From Antarcticimicrobium luteum (lineage in GTDB: Bacteria; Pseudomonadota; Alphaproteobacteria; Rhodobacterales; Rhodobacteraceae): a stretch of 64,000 bases of DNA. Made by a program: the position numbers and the translations under genes. The number at the start of each line of letters is the position of its first letter. Position 1 is the first letter of the stretch. The notes below the pieces were generated by a model. It worked only from the letters and a program-made list of their open reading frames with translations. It made no database searches and was not told the origin of the DNA. This document shows positions 36,683 to 45,010 of the stretch, piece after piece. The stretch lies in contig NZ_SMUV01000061.1 of the NCBI RefSeq assembly GCF_004358185.1, positions 46,723 to 110,722 on the forward strand, in the 5' to 3' direction.

Positions 36683-37497
36683 GCCGCCGCCTCATAGGCT
36701 GCGACCTTGGTGAACAGGCGGTCGAAATTGCGCTGGGTCTGCGCGGCGAACGCGGCGTAGTCCATGCCGAAGATCTCGGCGCCGACGTGGGCGGTATGGG
36801 CGGCAAAGGCCGGCTCGTTGCGCTTGCCGCGATGCGGCGGCGGCGCGAGATAGGGGGCGTCGGTTTCCACCAGGATGCGGTCGAGGGGGGCCGCGGCGAA
36901 GATCTCGCGCAGCTCTTTCGATTTGGGAAAGGCGGCGATGCCGGACATCGACAGGTAAAAACCGAGGTCGAGGGAGGCCTTCGCCAGTTCGGCGGAGGAG
37001 GAGAAGCAGTGCATGACGCAGGAATAGGCGCCGTTCCTGTATTCCTCGGCCAGGATGCGGGCCATGTCGTCATCGGCGGCGCGGGCGTGGATGATCAGCG
37101 GCAGCCCGGTCTCGCGCGCGGCAGTGATATGGATGCGCAGGCTGTCCTTCTGCCCCCCGGCGCTCTCGGCGGTGTAGTGGTAATCGAGCCCGGTCTCGCC
37201 GATGCCGACGAATTTCGGATGTTTGGCCAGCGCGATCAGCTCGTCCACCGTCGCCATCGGCTCTTCGGCCGCGCTCATCGGGTGGGTGCCGGCGGCGTAG
37301 AACACCGGCGCGTACTGCTCGGCGATGGCGCGCACGCCGGGTTCGTTGCGCAGACGGGTGCAGATCGTGACCATCCGCGTGACCCCGGCGTTGGAGGCGC
37401 GCGCGATGATGGTCTCGAGATGGCCTTCGAAATCGGGAAAATCGAGGTGGCAATGGCTGTCGGTGATCTGCGGCTGGATCTGGGTGGTCTCGGTCAT
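36679..37497 (-). CDS. tatD: TatD-family DNase
   Basis: The 272-residue TIM-barrel metal hydrolase has the N-terminal SHCHLDFPDFEG (HxH), GIGETGLDYHY, PLIIHARAADDD, and a later VETDAPYLAPPPHRGKRN. TatD acts as a 3'-5' DNase in repair and degradation. ATG 37497 is chosen; ten additional codons upstream are unconserved. It is coupled to the MBL gene downstream and lies 43 bases after holB. Confidence 0.92.
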   Translation of the reverse strand: MTETTQIQPQITDSHCHLDFPDFEGHLETIIARASNAGVTRMVTICTRLRNEPGVRAIAEQYAPVFYAAGTHPMSAAEEPMATVDELIALAKHPKFVGIGETGLDYHYTAESAGGQKDSLRIHITAARETGLPLIIHARAADDDMARILAEEYRNGAYSCVMHCFSSSAELAKASLDLGFYLSMSGIAAFPKSKELREIFAAAPLDRILVETDAPYLAPPPHRGKRNEPAFAAHTAHVGAEIFGMDYAAFAAQTQRNFDRLFTKVAAYEAAA

Positions 37498-37540
37498 CGG
37501 TTTCCGGTCGGTTCCTGCGCGCCGCATCTTCGGGGCGGGG

Positions 37541-38662
37541 TCAGCCCGCGGCAGTCTGCTGCATCCTGAAAACCGTATCTAGGACAAGGGCGGCAGGGTC
37601 AAGGTTGACCGCCCGTCCATGGCGGCTGCGGGCGGTGATCTCGGCCGCCGCATCGGCCCAGGCGCGGGCGCGATAGGCATCGGGCGACAGGCGGGCGAGC
37701 GTTTCGGCCTCGCCGCGCGCGGCCTCGGGCGCGGGCGCGGCGCCGGTGGCCCCGGTGCGCGCCAGCCGGGATAGCGCGATGTCGATCAGGTCCAGCAGCA
37801 GCTCGAACCGGTCCGATCCGCCGCGCTGGGCGGCCGCCTCGGCCAGCGCCAGCGCGCGCGGGCGGTCCAGCCGCGGCAGGCTGGCGAGCAGGGCCATCAG
37901 CTCGCCATAGATTTCCAGCCCCCCCAGCGCGGTCAGCCGCAGCGCCGCGCCGACCGAACCCGCCGCAAGCGCCGCCAGATGCTCGGCATTGCCGGGCAGT
38001 TCTGCGCCGGCCTGTTCCAGCGCCGCGCGCATGTCCCCGGGGCTTAGCGGCGCGAGGCGCAGCGTCCGGCAGCGCGAGCGGATCGTCGGCAGCAGGCCCG
38101 AGGGCCGGTGCGAGATCAGCAGCAGCGTGGTACGCGCCGGCGGCTCCTCAAGCATTTTCAGCAGCGCGTTGGCGGCGCTCACGTTCATCTCGTCGGCGCA
38201 GTCCACGATCACCACCCGCCGGCCGCCGTCGGCCGCCGACAGCCCGAAAAAGCGATTGAGCGTGCGGACGTCGTCGACGACGATCTCGTCGCGCATGCGC
38301 CCGGTCTTTTCGTTCACGCTGCGGGTAATGGTGGCAAGCCCGGGGTCGGAGCCCGCCAACAGCCGGTGGGCGACCGGGTGATCGGGCTCCACGTCCAGCG
38401 TGTCGGGCGGCGGCGGGGCGCCGAACAGCCCGTCCTCCGCCGCGTCCGGCGTGGCGAGCAGAAAGCGCGCGATGCGCCAGGCCAGCGTCGCCTTGCCCAC
38501 GCCGCGCGGGCCGGTCAGCAGCCAGCCGTGGTGCAGCCGCCCGGAGGCAAAGGCCGACAGGAACGCCTGTTCGGCCTCGTCCTGGCCGAACAGCCGGGGC
38601 GTTTGCCGCGGATGCGGTGCGCCGGGCACCTGATCGGGGGGCGGGGGGGCGTTGTCGCTCAT
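37541..38662 (-). CDS. holB: DNA polymerase III delta' subunit
   Basis: The 373-residue AAA-type clamp-loader subunit has a P-loop-like GPRGVGKATLAW near residue 50, VVIVDCADEMNVSAANALLK, and LEEPPARTTLLLISHRP. Delta' helps load the beta clamp in the polymerase III complex. It overlaps tmk by four bases, the usual arrangement in Alphaproteobacteria. Confidence 0.93.
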   Translation of the reverse strand: MSDNAPPPPDQVPGAPHPRQTPRLFGQDEAEQAFLSAFASGRLHHGWLLTGPRGVGKATLAWRIARFLLATPDAAEDGLFGAPPPPDTLDVEPDHPVAHRLLAGSDPGLATITRSVNEKTGRMRDEIVVDDVRTLNRFFGLSAADGGRRVVIVDCADEMNVSAANALLKMLEEPPARTTLLLISHRPSGLLPTIRSRCRTLRLAPLSPGDMRAALEQAGAELPGNAEHLAALAAGSVGAALRLTALGGLEIYGELMALLASLPRLDRPRALALAEAAAQRGGSDRFELLLDLIDIALSRLARTGATGAAPAPEAARGEAETLARLSPDAYRARAWADAAAEITARSRHGRAVNLDPAALVLDTVFRMQQTAAG

Positions 38663-39285
38663 GCCAGCTCCGGTTCGACAACGGTCAGCACGTCGCGGGC
38701 GACGTCCTGTTCAGAGCGGGCGCCGTCGACGATGCGGAAACGGTCGGCGAACTCCTCGGCCAGTGCGAGAAAGCCCGCGCGCATGCGGCGTTGCAGCTCC
38801 GGCCCGAAATCCTCGAACCGTTCCTCATGGCCCTGCCGGCCCTTGGCGCGGGCGTGGCCGGTGTCGGGGTCGAGGTCGATCAGCAGGGTGAGGTCGGGCT
38901 CGCGGCCGATCATCAGGTCGTGCAACTGGTCGACCAGTGCGCGCAGATCGCCGCGCGACAACCCCTGATACATCCGCGTGCTGTCGGCGAAACGGTCGCA
39001 GATCACGATTTTTCCCGCCTCCAGCGCGGGCAGGATGGTTCGCTCCAGATGATCGCGGCGGGCGGCGGTAAAGAGCAGGATCTCGGTTTCCGCGGACCAG
39101 CGGTCCGGGTCGCCCTCCAGCACCAGGCGGCGGATCTCCTCGGCGCCGGGCGAGCCGCCCGGCTCGCGCGTCAAAACCACCTCATGGCCGGCCTCGCGCA
39201 GCGCATCCGCCAGACGGCGGGCCTGGGTGGATTTGCCGGACCCGTCGATCCCCTCGAATGTGATGAACCGGGCGGGGGCGGTCAC
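38659..39285 (-). CDS. tmk: Thymidylate kinase
   Basis: The 208-residue kinase phosphorylates dTMP to dTDP. It has the P-loop FEGIDGSGKSTQARRL, the LTREPGGSPGAE motif and the DRFADSTRMYQG lid/base stretch. It overlaps both neighbours by four bases (dacC upstream, holB downstream), so all three are translationally coupled. Confidence 0.97.
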   Translation of the reverse strand: MTAPARFITFEGIDGSGKSTQARRLADALREAGHEVVLTREPGGSPGAEEIRRLVLEGDPDRWSAETEILLFTAARRDHLERTILPALEAGKIVICDRFADSTRMYQGLSRGDLRALVDQLHDLMIGREPDLTLLIDLDPDTGHARAKGRQGHEERFEDFGPELQRRMRAGFLALAEEFADRFRIVDGARSEQDVARDVLTVVEPELA

Positions 39286-40487
39286 ATCGTCCCCTCGGGC
39301 CCGTTGGCAAAGCGGGTCACAAGGGCCCGCGCGGCGGTCTGCAACCGCACGAAAAAGCCGCCCACCGGCACCGCGCGATCCGCCACCAGCGGGCGGCGGA
39401 TCTCCTCCAGCCCTTCGGGCTTGAGGACCAGTTCGCCCAGTTGGTCGCCCCTGGCGATGGGGGCGTGGACCGGGCCGGTATAGACAACCTCGGCCTCGAT
39501 CCGATCGGCCGAGAGCGCCGGCAGCAACGCGGTCACATCCTCGGCGGACACCAGATCTACCGCAGGCTCTCGCCCCATGAAGACCGGCGCGCGGGCGACC
39601 GGCGTTTGGGCGTGAAGGACGGTCTTTTCGGCAAACTGGCGAAACGACCAGTTAACCACGGCCTCGGCCTCGTCGGCGCGCGCCTCCTTGCTGCCAAGGC
39701 CCGAGATCACGAAGATCACCCGGCGGTCGCCCTGCCTGGCCGAGCCGACCAGGCCGAAGCCGGCCTCTTCGGTATGGCCGGTCTTGAGCCCGTCGGCGCC
39801 GATGCCGAGATGCAGCAGCGGGTTGCGGTTCTGGGTGTTCGACGGCGCCCGCCCGTCAAAGGCGAACTCGGTTTCGGAAAACAGCGGGTAGTATTCGGGA
39901 AAATCGGTGATGATCCGCTGTGCCAGGATCGCAAGGTCATGCACCGACATGCGGTGACCGGCGGCGGGCCAGCCGTTGGCATTGGCGAAGGTGGAGTTGG
40001 TCATGCCCATCTGCCGGGCGCGCTGGGTCATGTAGCGGGCAAAGCCCGCCTCGGAGCCGTCCGGGCTCAGCGCCTCGGCGATCACCGCGCAGGCGTCGTT
40101 GCCGCTGAGCACGATTATGCCGCGCAACAGATCCTCGACCCGGATCCGGTCGGTGGTGTCCAGAAACATGGTCGAACCGCCATAGCTCATCGCGTGTTCG
40201 CTGACCGGCAGCCGCTCGTCCAGGGTCAGCCGGCCGTCGCGCAGCGCCTCGAAGGCGACGTAGAGCGTCATCAGCTTGGACATCGAGGCGGGTGGCAACG
40301 GCTGGTCTGCGTTCTTGGACAAAAGCACCGTGCCGGTGCTCTGGTCGATCACATAGGCCGCGCGCGCCCGGGTCTCGAAGGCGGCGGCGGGCAGCGCCCA
40401 GAGGGTGGCCGCCAGGGCCAGGGCGGTCAGGCAGAGCGCCGCGACGCGGCGGGGACGGCGGGGATCAGTTGGTAACGGCATAGGCAT
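39282..40487 (-). CDS. dacC: D-alanyl-D-alanine carboxypeptidase (PBP5/6 family)
   Basis: The 401-residue penicillin-binding protein trims the terminal D-Ala of peptidoglycan stems in the periplasm. A signal peptide runs to about residue 36. SxxK is Ser68-Met-Ser-Lys71, SGN is residues 128-130 and KTG is residues 235-237. The C-terminal region has a helical tail that may associate with the membrane. It overlaps the SPOR lipoprotein gene by 23 bases. Confidence 0.95.
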   Translation of the reverse strand: MPMPLPTDPRRPRRVAALCLTALALAATLWALPAAAFETRARAAYVIDQSTGTVLLSKNADQPLPPASMSKLMTLYVAFEALRDGRLTLDERLPVSEHAMSYGGSTMFLDTTDRIRVEDLLRGIIVLSGNDACAVIAEALSPDGSEAGFARYMTQRARQMGMTNSTFANANGWPAAGHRMSVHDLAILAQRIITDFPEYYPLFSETEFAFDGRAPSNTQNRNPLLHLGIGADGLKTGHTEEAGFGLVGSARQGDRRVIFVISGLGSKEARADEAEAVVNWSFRQFAEKTVLHAQTPVARAPVFMGREPAVDLVSAEDVTALLPALSADRIEAEVVYTGPVHAPIARGDQLGELVLKPEGLEEIRRPLVADRAVPVGGFFVRLQTAARALVTRFANGPEGTM

Positions 40488-41394
40488 CCGAGAATCCGGT
40501 TTCCTTGACTTTCTTCAACAGGGCGGTGCGTTCGGACGTGTTCCGCGCCGGGCCGACGACGACACGCCAGAATTGTTTTTCGTTCGACTCCTGCTCGAGC
40601 ACGGTGGGCACCATGCCGGCGCCGCGCATCTGATCGGCGGTGCGTTCCGCGTTGGCTTTCACGCTGAAGATGCCGATCTGGATATAGGGTTTCGTCAGAG
40701 CTGAGGATTTGGGTTTCGACGCGGATTTGGCCGCCGGTTTGTCCGCCGGCTTGTCCGAGGGTTTGGCCGCCGGTTTCGCAGCGGGTTTGGCGGCAGGGGA
40801 ATCCGCGTCGATCGCGGCGGCGGCCCCGGCGATGGGATCGAGCGTGGTCTGTTCGACATCGGCGGGCGCGTCGGGGGCGGCGGCGTCCGGGGCCGGTTCA
40901 GGCTCGACGGTCTCGCGGCGCAGCGCGGTGACGTTCAGCTTGACCGGCGCGCCGGCCAGCATCCCCAGCGCCGCCGCAGCGTCGGACGAGGCCTGGATGC
41001 GCGGGCCGGGAATGGCACGTTCGCGGCGGAACAGGGCGCCGATGACGAATTTTCCATTGGCGGTGTTGCGGATGATTACCCGTTCGGGCTCCTGCACGTC
41101 GGGATGCGCCACCCAGACCCCGCCCAGCGATGGCCGCCCGTCCCAGAGCCCGGCCTCGGTGACCTGGAACACCTCGGGCGCCTCGACATCGCGTTCCACC
41201 AGCTTGGTGCGGGTGTCCTGCAGCGGTGCGCTATCCGCGGGCGTGTCCTTGGGCTGGAAAAAGGCGGGCATCTGCGCGCCCTCCTCGCACCCGGCCAGGG
41301 CCCCGGCCGCCCCCAGAAGCAGCGCAAACCGCATGGGGCGGCGGAGTGTACAAAACGGGCGTCCGATTGCACGAATTACGCGATCCATCTTCAT
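40465..41394 (-). CDS. SPOR-domain outer-membrane lipoprotein (RlpA-like context)
   Basis: The 309-residue protein has a lipobox near residue 36 (ALAGC; the Cys would be lipidated), a central domain including ERVIIRNTANGKFVIGALF, then a Lys-Pro-Ala repeat linker. A C-terminal SPOR domain (residues about 230-309; PYIQIGIFSVKANAERTADQ) binds denuded peptidoglycan at the septum. The start at 41394 has AGGAAC upstream. It is the first gene of the SPOR-dacC-tmk-holB-tatD-MBL operon, which links wall remodelling at division with DNA precursors. Confidence 0.87.
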   Translation of the reverse strand: MKMDRVIRAIGRPFCTLRRPMRFALLLGAAGALAGCEEGAQMPAFFQPKDTPADSAPLQDTRTKLVERDVEAPEVFQVTEAGLWDGRPSLGGVWVAHPDVQEPERVIIRNTANGKFVIGALFRRERAIPGPRIQASSDAAAALGMLAGAPVKLNVTALRRETVEPEPAPDAAAPDAPADVEQTTLDPIAGAAAAIDADSPAAKPAAKPAAKPSDKPADKPAAKSASKPKSSALTKPYIQIGIFSVKANAERTADQMRGAGMVPTVLEQESNEKQFWRVVVGPARNTSERTALLKKVKETGFSDAYAVTN

Positions 41395-41637
41395 GTTCCT
41401 TGCCTGTCGGCGGGCCGTCGCCCGCATATGCACCCCAGATGCATGCACGCGCACACGCCCCGCGCCGGTTATCCCGGTCGTTCAACGGCGCCGCACCCCA
41501 ACGGGGCTGGACGCCGACGTTGCGCGGATCATAACGCGGCGGTGCTGGCATGGAAAGTACGCCGCGACAGGCTCGGCAAGAATTCCCCTGTTTTGCCTTG
41601 CCTGACCCCGCCGGTCGGCTTAAACCCGCGCCGGACC

Positions 41638-41727
41638 GGGGAGGTGGCAGAGTGGTCGAATGCGGCGGTCTTGAAAACCGTTGAGCGTGAGAGCGTTCCC
41701 AGGGTTCGAATCCCTGTCTCCCCGCCA
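41638..41727 (+). tRNA. tRNA-Ser (UGA)
   Basis: A 90-base tRNA has acceptor GGGGAGG pairing with TCTCCCC, anticodon loop CTTGAAA with anticodon TGA, a long variable arm, T loop TTCGAAT, discriminator G and an encoded CCA. The mobile region begins immediately 3' of it. Confidence 0.95.
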
Positions 41728-42102
41728 CCCACATTGGTCTCAGTCCAGTGTCGCTTTTTGCCCCGGAATTGTGCCGCAATTCCCGAGGGTTGCACGTACG
41801 TGACCGGAACAGAGACGGGCGACTTGTCCCGCTTTTCTGCCGGCAACCAGGGAAGTCTCAGAGAGGGAATTTGGCGGGTGCGCTTTGGGCGAGATTTCCC
41901 TGATACCGGCCGATTTACAGGGAATTTTGGCCAAATGCATGCTGTCTGGTTGAAATTGACCCAGATTCCGTACTTCGCTTCAATGGGTTAGCTCGGATTT
42001 CCCTGCGTAACGGAACAGGGAATTATTTTGATCGAACAGGGAAGCTGCAAGGACGGAACAGGGAAGGCCTGCGCGGTATCAGGGAGACAGGGGAGCCGTG
42101 AA
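41728..42102. other. Gap behind tRNA-Ser with many CAGGGAA-type motifs
   Basis: No gene is seen. Besides the three AACAGGGAA copies at 42014-42065, related copies occur at 41848-41854 (CAGGGAA) and 41917-41924 (ACAGGGAA). Inverted TTCCCTG copies lie at 41896-41902 and 41999-42005. This looks like a recombinase or regulator binding region. Confidence 0.6.
42014..42065. repeat. AACAGGGAA repeat array behind recombinase gene
   Basis: Perfect AACAGGGAA copies start at 42014, 42035 and 42057, spaced 21 and 22 bases (about two helix turns). The last ends 37 bases from the recombinase stop. The phasing suggests a protein-binding array on one helix face. Confidence 0.8.
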
Positions 42103-43782
42103 TCAGAAGCCGAACATCTGCTCTTGGTCGCGCCAGTCGAGCGGCACCGTGACGCTGACCAGCCTTTTGAGAGAGAGCTCGGCCGGTTGAGTGCCGTCCA
42201 GGATCGCAGCCTGGATCTTGGGCGACAGGAAGGCAAGCTGCGCGCGGTTGCGAATGAAGGATCCGGGCACGTTTTCCCTGCGGGCGATGTCGGAGAGCTG
42301 GGTGCCGGATTTCAACTCCTTTGCCCAGCCATGGGCACGGATCAACATCGTCCGCAGATACTGGTCCGGTTGCGGCTTCGGCTCCCCGACGATGATCTTC
42401 GCTTCCACCCCGCGGCGGCGCAGGTCGAACGGGGCGGAGACTTCCAGGAGAGAGGGGGCCAGATCGGCGGCCGGGACAGTGAGGGCCTCGGCCAGCAGGG
42501 CGGCGTTCAGAGTCAGGTCGATCCGGCCGCGCTGAACCGTGCCGGTCTCGATCAGCTTGGCAATCCGGGTGCCCGTTCCCTTCCGCAGCGCATTAATCAA
42601 GTTGAGAGTTGATGCGTTCACCTCGGCACCGCTGGCCGCGTCGGGCCTGTTCAGAACCCGGTGCGCCGCAGCCGCCGCCTTGAGATGCTGAACGATGACA
42701 TCCGCCACAGCCCGCTCCAACGCTGGTCCCGGCAACCGCCAGCTCGATGGGTCGCTGCCGCCGGAGATCAGCCGGTTCGAGATGTAGTAGCGCAACCGCC
42801 GGCGATGCCGGGTGGTGTGCGTCGGGGTCAGCCGGTCATCAGTCTCGTCGCGCAGCTTGCCGGTCAGCCAGGCGCTGTTCGCGATGGATTGTGTCTGCCC
42901 GTCTTCCGATCGCCGCCGGCGCGATCGATTGGCCGCAACCTGCAGCTTGTCCTGCACGTCGTCCCAGAGCATTTCATCGATTACGGCTGCGTGCTGGCCA
43001 GGCCAGACCTTCTCCTTGTGGCGGATCTTGCCGAGATAGACCGGGTTGCGCAGCAGGTAATAGATCTGCCCGCGGGAGAGGGGGCGATCGCCGGACACGG
43101 TTCCGTTCGCGCGGACCTGCCGCTTTGAGCGCAGCCCTTCCCGCGCTGCCGCCTCCGTCACACGGCGCAGGCAGCCGAGATCGGCATAGAGGGTAAAGAG
43201 CCGCCGCACCCTCTCGGCTTCTTCCGGGTTCACCACCAGCGTTCGGGTGTTCGGATCGGGATGGCGGTCATAGCCGAGCGGCAGGTTGCCGCCCATCCAG
43301 AGCCCCTTCTTCTTGGAGGCGGCGATCTTGTCGCGGATGCGCTCGGCCGTCACCTCGCGCTCGAACTGGGCGAAGGATAAGAGCACGTTGAGCGTGAGCC
43401 GCCCCATGGAAGACGACGTATTGAAGGCCTGGGTGACGGAGACGAAGGAGCAGTTCGCCTGTTCCAGCCGCTCCACCAGCTTGGCAAAGTCGGCCAGCGA
43501 CCGGGTCAGCCGGTCGATCTTGTAGACCACCACCATGTCGATGCGGCCGGCATCCACCTCCGCCATGAGCTGCTGCAGGGCCGGGCGCTCGAGCGTGCCG
43601 CCGGAGAGGCCGCCATCATCATAGCGCCCGGGCAGCAGCTTCCAGCCCTCGTGGCGCTGGCTGGCGATATAGGCGGCACAGGCCTCGTATTGCGCATCGA
43701 GCGAGTTGAAGTCCTGGTCGAGCCCGTCATCGGAGGATTTGCGGGTGTAGATGGCGCAGCGGATTTTCGGGCGCGGGCTCAT
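42103..43782 (-). CDS. Large serine recombinase
   Basis: The 559-residue protein has an N-terminal resolvase domain with YTRKSSDDG (catalytic Ser near residue 16), YKIDRLTRSL and a downstream EREVTAERIRDKIAASKKKG helix. It continues with the recombinase domain (GYDRHPDP, RNPVYLGKIRHK) and a zinc-ribbon-like region with a long C-terminal tail. Large serine recombinases integrate and excise phages and islands at att sites. The gene is followed by the overlapped DUF2924/DUF3489 pair on its 5' side, a common alphaproteobacterial trio. It probably drives or once drove mobility of the left part of this region. Confidence 0.9.
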   Translation of the reverse strand: MSPRPKIRCAIYTRKSSDDGLDQDFNSLDAQYEACAAYIASQRHEGWKLLPGRYDDGGLSGGTLERPALQQLMAEVDAGRIDMVVVYKIDRLTRSLADFAKLVERLEQANCSFVSVTQAFNTSSSMGRLTLNVLLSFAQFEREVTAERIRDKIAASKKKGLWMGGNLPLGYDRHPDPNTRTLVVNPEEAERVRRLFTLYADLGCLRRVTEAAAREGLRSKRQVRANGTVSGDRPLSRGQIYYLLRNPVYLGKIRHKEKVWPGQHAAVIDEMLWDDVQDKLQVAANRSRRRRSEDGQTQSIANSAWLTGKLRDETDDRLTPTHTTRHRRRLRYYISNRLISGGSDPSSWRLPGPALERAVADVIVQHLKAAAAAHRVLNRPDAASGAEVNASTLNLINALRKGTGTRIAKLIETGTVQRGRIDLTLNAALLAEALTVPAADLAPSLLEVSAPFDLRRRGVEAKIIVGEPKPQPDQYLRTMLIRAHGWAKELKSGTQLSDIARRENVPGSFIRNRAQLAFLSPKIQAAILDGTQPAELSLKRLVSVTVPLDWRDQEQMFGF

Positions 43783-44195
43783 CTGGCAGCCTTTCCCTTG
43801 AGGCCAAAGAAGCGTGGCCCGGACCAGTGCGCCCCGGTGATCTCGCGCGCGATGGCCGAGAGCGAGCGGTAGGTCTGCCCGTTCCAGGCGAAGCCACCCT
43901 CGGTGACATCAACCACATGGGTCACCCCGTTCCATTCCCGCAGCAGGCGGCCGCCGGGCTTGAGGGTCGGGCTTGTCGCCCGTTGCGATTTGTCGGCGCC
44001 TTTCTCGATGGCCGCCGTCACCTTGCGGGGCAGCCCGCCGTGGCGGCGGGACTGCAACTCGAAGGCGATGAAGCGGCGCAGGAAGGGCTGGCTCAGCATG
44101 CGCGGGGCCGGTGCATCGAACAACTCCTGCCATAGCGCCAGCAGTTCCGGCCGCGCCATATCGTCCAAGTCTGGGAGATCGCCGGGCAGGCTCAT
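43779..44195 (-). CDS. DUF2924 protein, recombinase-associated
   Basis: The 138-residue protein has FRLQ-like FIAFELQSRRHGGLPRKV and the C-terminal LREWNGVTHVVDVTEGGFAW, then GQTYRSLSAIAREITGAHWSG, the DUF2924 signature. The function is unknown. DUF2924 almost always sits directly upstream of a serine recombinase gene; here they overlap by four bases, and DUF3489 precedes it. It may be a recombination directionality or DNA-binding partner (inference). Confidence 0.85.
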   Translation of the reverse strand: MSLPGDLPDLDDMARPELLALWQELFDAPAPRMLSQPFLRRFIAFELQSRRHGGLPRKVTAAIEKGADKSQRATSPTLKPGGRLLREWNGVTHVVDVTEGGFAWNGQTYRSLSAIAREITGAHWSGPRFFGLKGKAAR

Positions 44196-44419
44196 GCCCG
44201 GTCTTCCTGCTTGTCGAGCAGGTGATAGGTGGCGCTCTTGCCGGTGTCGCTGTCGCGGCGTTCGATCGCGGCGCCTTTCTTGCGCAGGGTGCTGAGCGCG
44301 GCACGGGCCGAGTGCGGCTGCCAGCCGGTGGCCTTGCAGATGGCCTCGAGGCTGGCGCCCGACGGCCGGCGCAGCATCGCCTGCACCTTGCCGATCTTGG
44401 TCTGTTTGGTCTTCGTCAT
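44192..44419 (-). CDS. DUF3489 small helix-turn-helix protein
   Basis: The 75-residue protein begins MTKTKQTKIGKVQAMLRRPS and continues with ASLEAICKATGWQPHSARAA and LSTLRKKGAAIERR. This winged-helix-like DUF3489 pattern is commonly encoded upstream of DUF2924 and a serine recombinase. ATG 44419 has GGAGAC upstream. It probably binds DNA and regulates or assists the recombinase operon. Confidence 0.82.
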   Translation of the reverse strand: MTKTKQTKIGKVQAMLRRPSGASLEAICKATGWQPHSARAALSTLRKKGAAIERRDSDTGKSATYHLLDKQEDRA

Positions 44420-44598
44420 GAGGTGTCTCCTCTGGTTGCGGAGGCGGCGGGATGCCGCCCCCTCGTACCGAGGAGAGCCCGAACTCATCGGGCGTGCCGA
44501 CAGTGATGCGTGGTTCGGCGCACTAGTCCAGTCCTGTTCCGCGCCACGCGTTTAATGCTTGCGAGGTGCCGGCAAGCAGCTAATCTGGAGGTGTTTTC

Positions 44599-44688
44599 AT
44601 GGACACCTTGGTTTCGAATAGACCGCGCCTGGTGAGTGGGGCGCGGTCTTTTTTTCGTTCTGTGATTGCAGATCATCAGACGAGTTGA
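44599..44688 (+). CDS. Possible 29-codon leader ORF
   Basis: ATG at 44599 is preceded by GGAGGTG with six-base spacing, and the frame runs 29 codons to TGA at 44686-44688. It contains the terminator-like hairpin 44621-44655, so translation and hairpin formation would be mutually exclusive. That is the classical leader/attenuator layout. It may also be fortuitous; no homology is known to me. Confidence 0.3.
   Translation: MDTLVSNRPRLVSGARSFFRSVIADHQTS
44621..44655 (+). terminator. Terminator-like hairpin ahead of methyltransferase operon
   Basis: GACCGCGC (44621-44628) pairs with GCGCGGTC (44641-44648), followed by seven Ts. It lies 360 bases upstream of the methyltransferase start and inside the small leader ORF. 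Confidence 0.7.
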
Positions 44689-44692
44689 GCAG

Positions 44693-44759
44693 AAACGTTC
44701 GACGGCATCGTCGACGTTTGAAGCGGGTACGGGCGCCCTGATTTTTTGTCAAAAATCAG
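44693..44759. other. Two stem-loops in the methyltransferase leader
   Basis: Stem 1 spans 44693-44704 and 44709-44719 (11 pairs with one bulged T). Stem 2 pairs CTGATTTTT (44738-44746) with AAAAATCAG (44751-44759). They may be operator palindromes or part of a structured leader RNA. Confidence 0.55.
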
Positions 44760-45010
44760 TGTCTTGCATTCCATGTACGTGTCTCCTATCTTGTTGATGC
44801 CCTGCAAGGGACATGGGTCCCGAGGGGAGATGGATACATCTTCCAGGCAGCACTCCAGTCCGCGCCTGAGCGGTTCTGTCGAGAGCATTCGAAGGGGCAA
44901 TTCGCTGGATCGATCGGTCCGGGGAGTTGCTTGTCATGCTCTCTCTGATTTTCCCGATGCGATCCTTTCATTCACAGCGCCGCACCGGCGCAGTTTGAGA
45001 GGAGGCATTT

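Larger units (their letters stand above)
44420..45010. other. 591-bp divergent intergenic region with stem-loops
   Basis: Apart from the leader ORF and hairpins listed separately, no further gene is evident. Promoters for the two divergent operons are expected here but no strong -35/-10 pair stands out. Confidence 0.5.

Noticed and set aside
40720..40800. Repeated sequence considered as a tandem-repeat locus or CRISPR
   Set aside because: It encodes the Lys-Pro-Ala linker of the SPOR lipoprotein and has no spacer structure.
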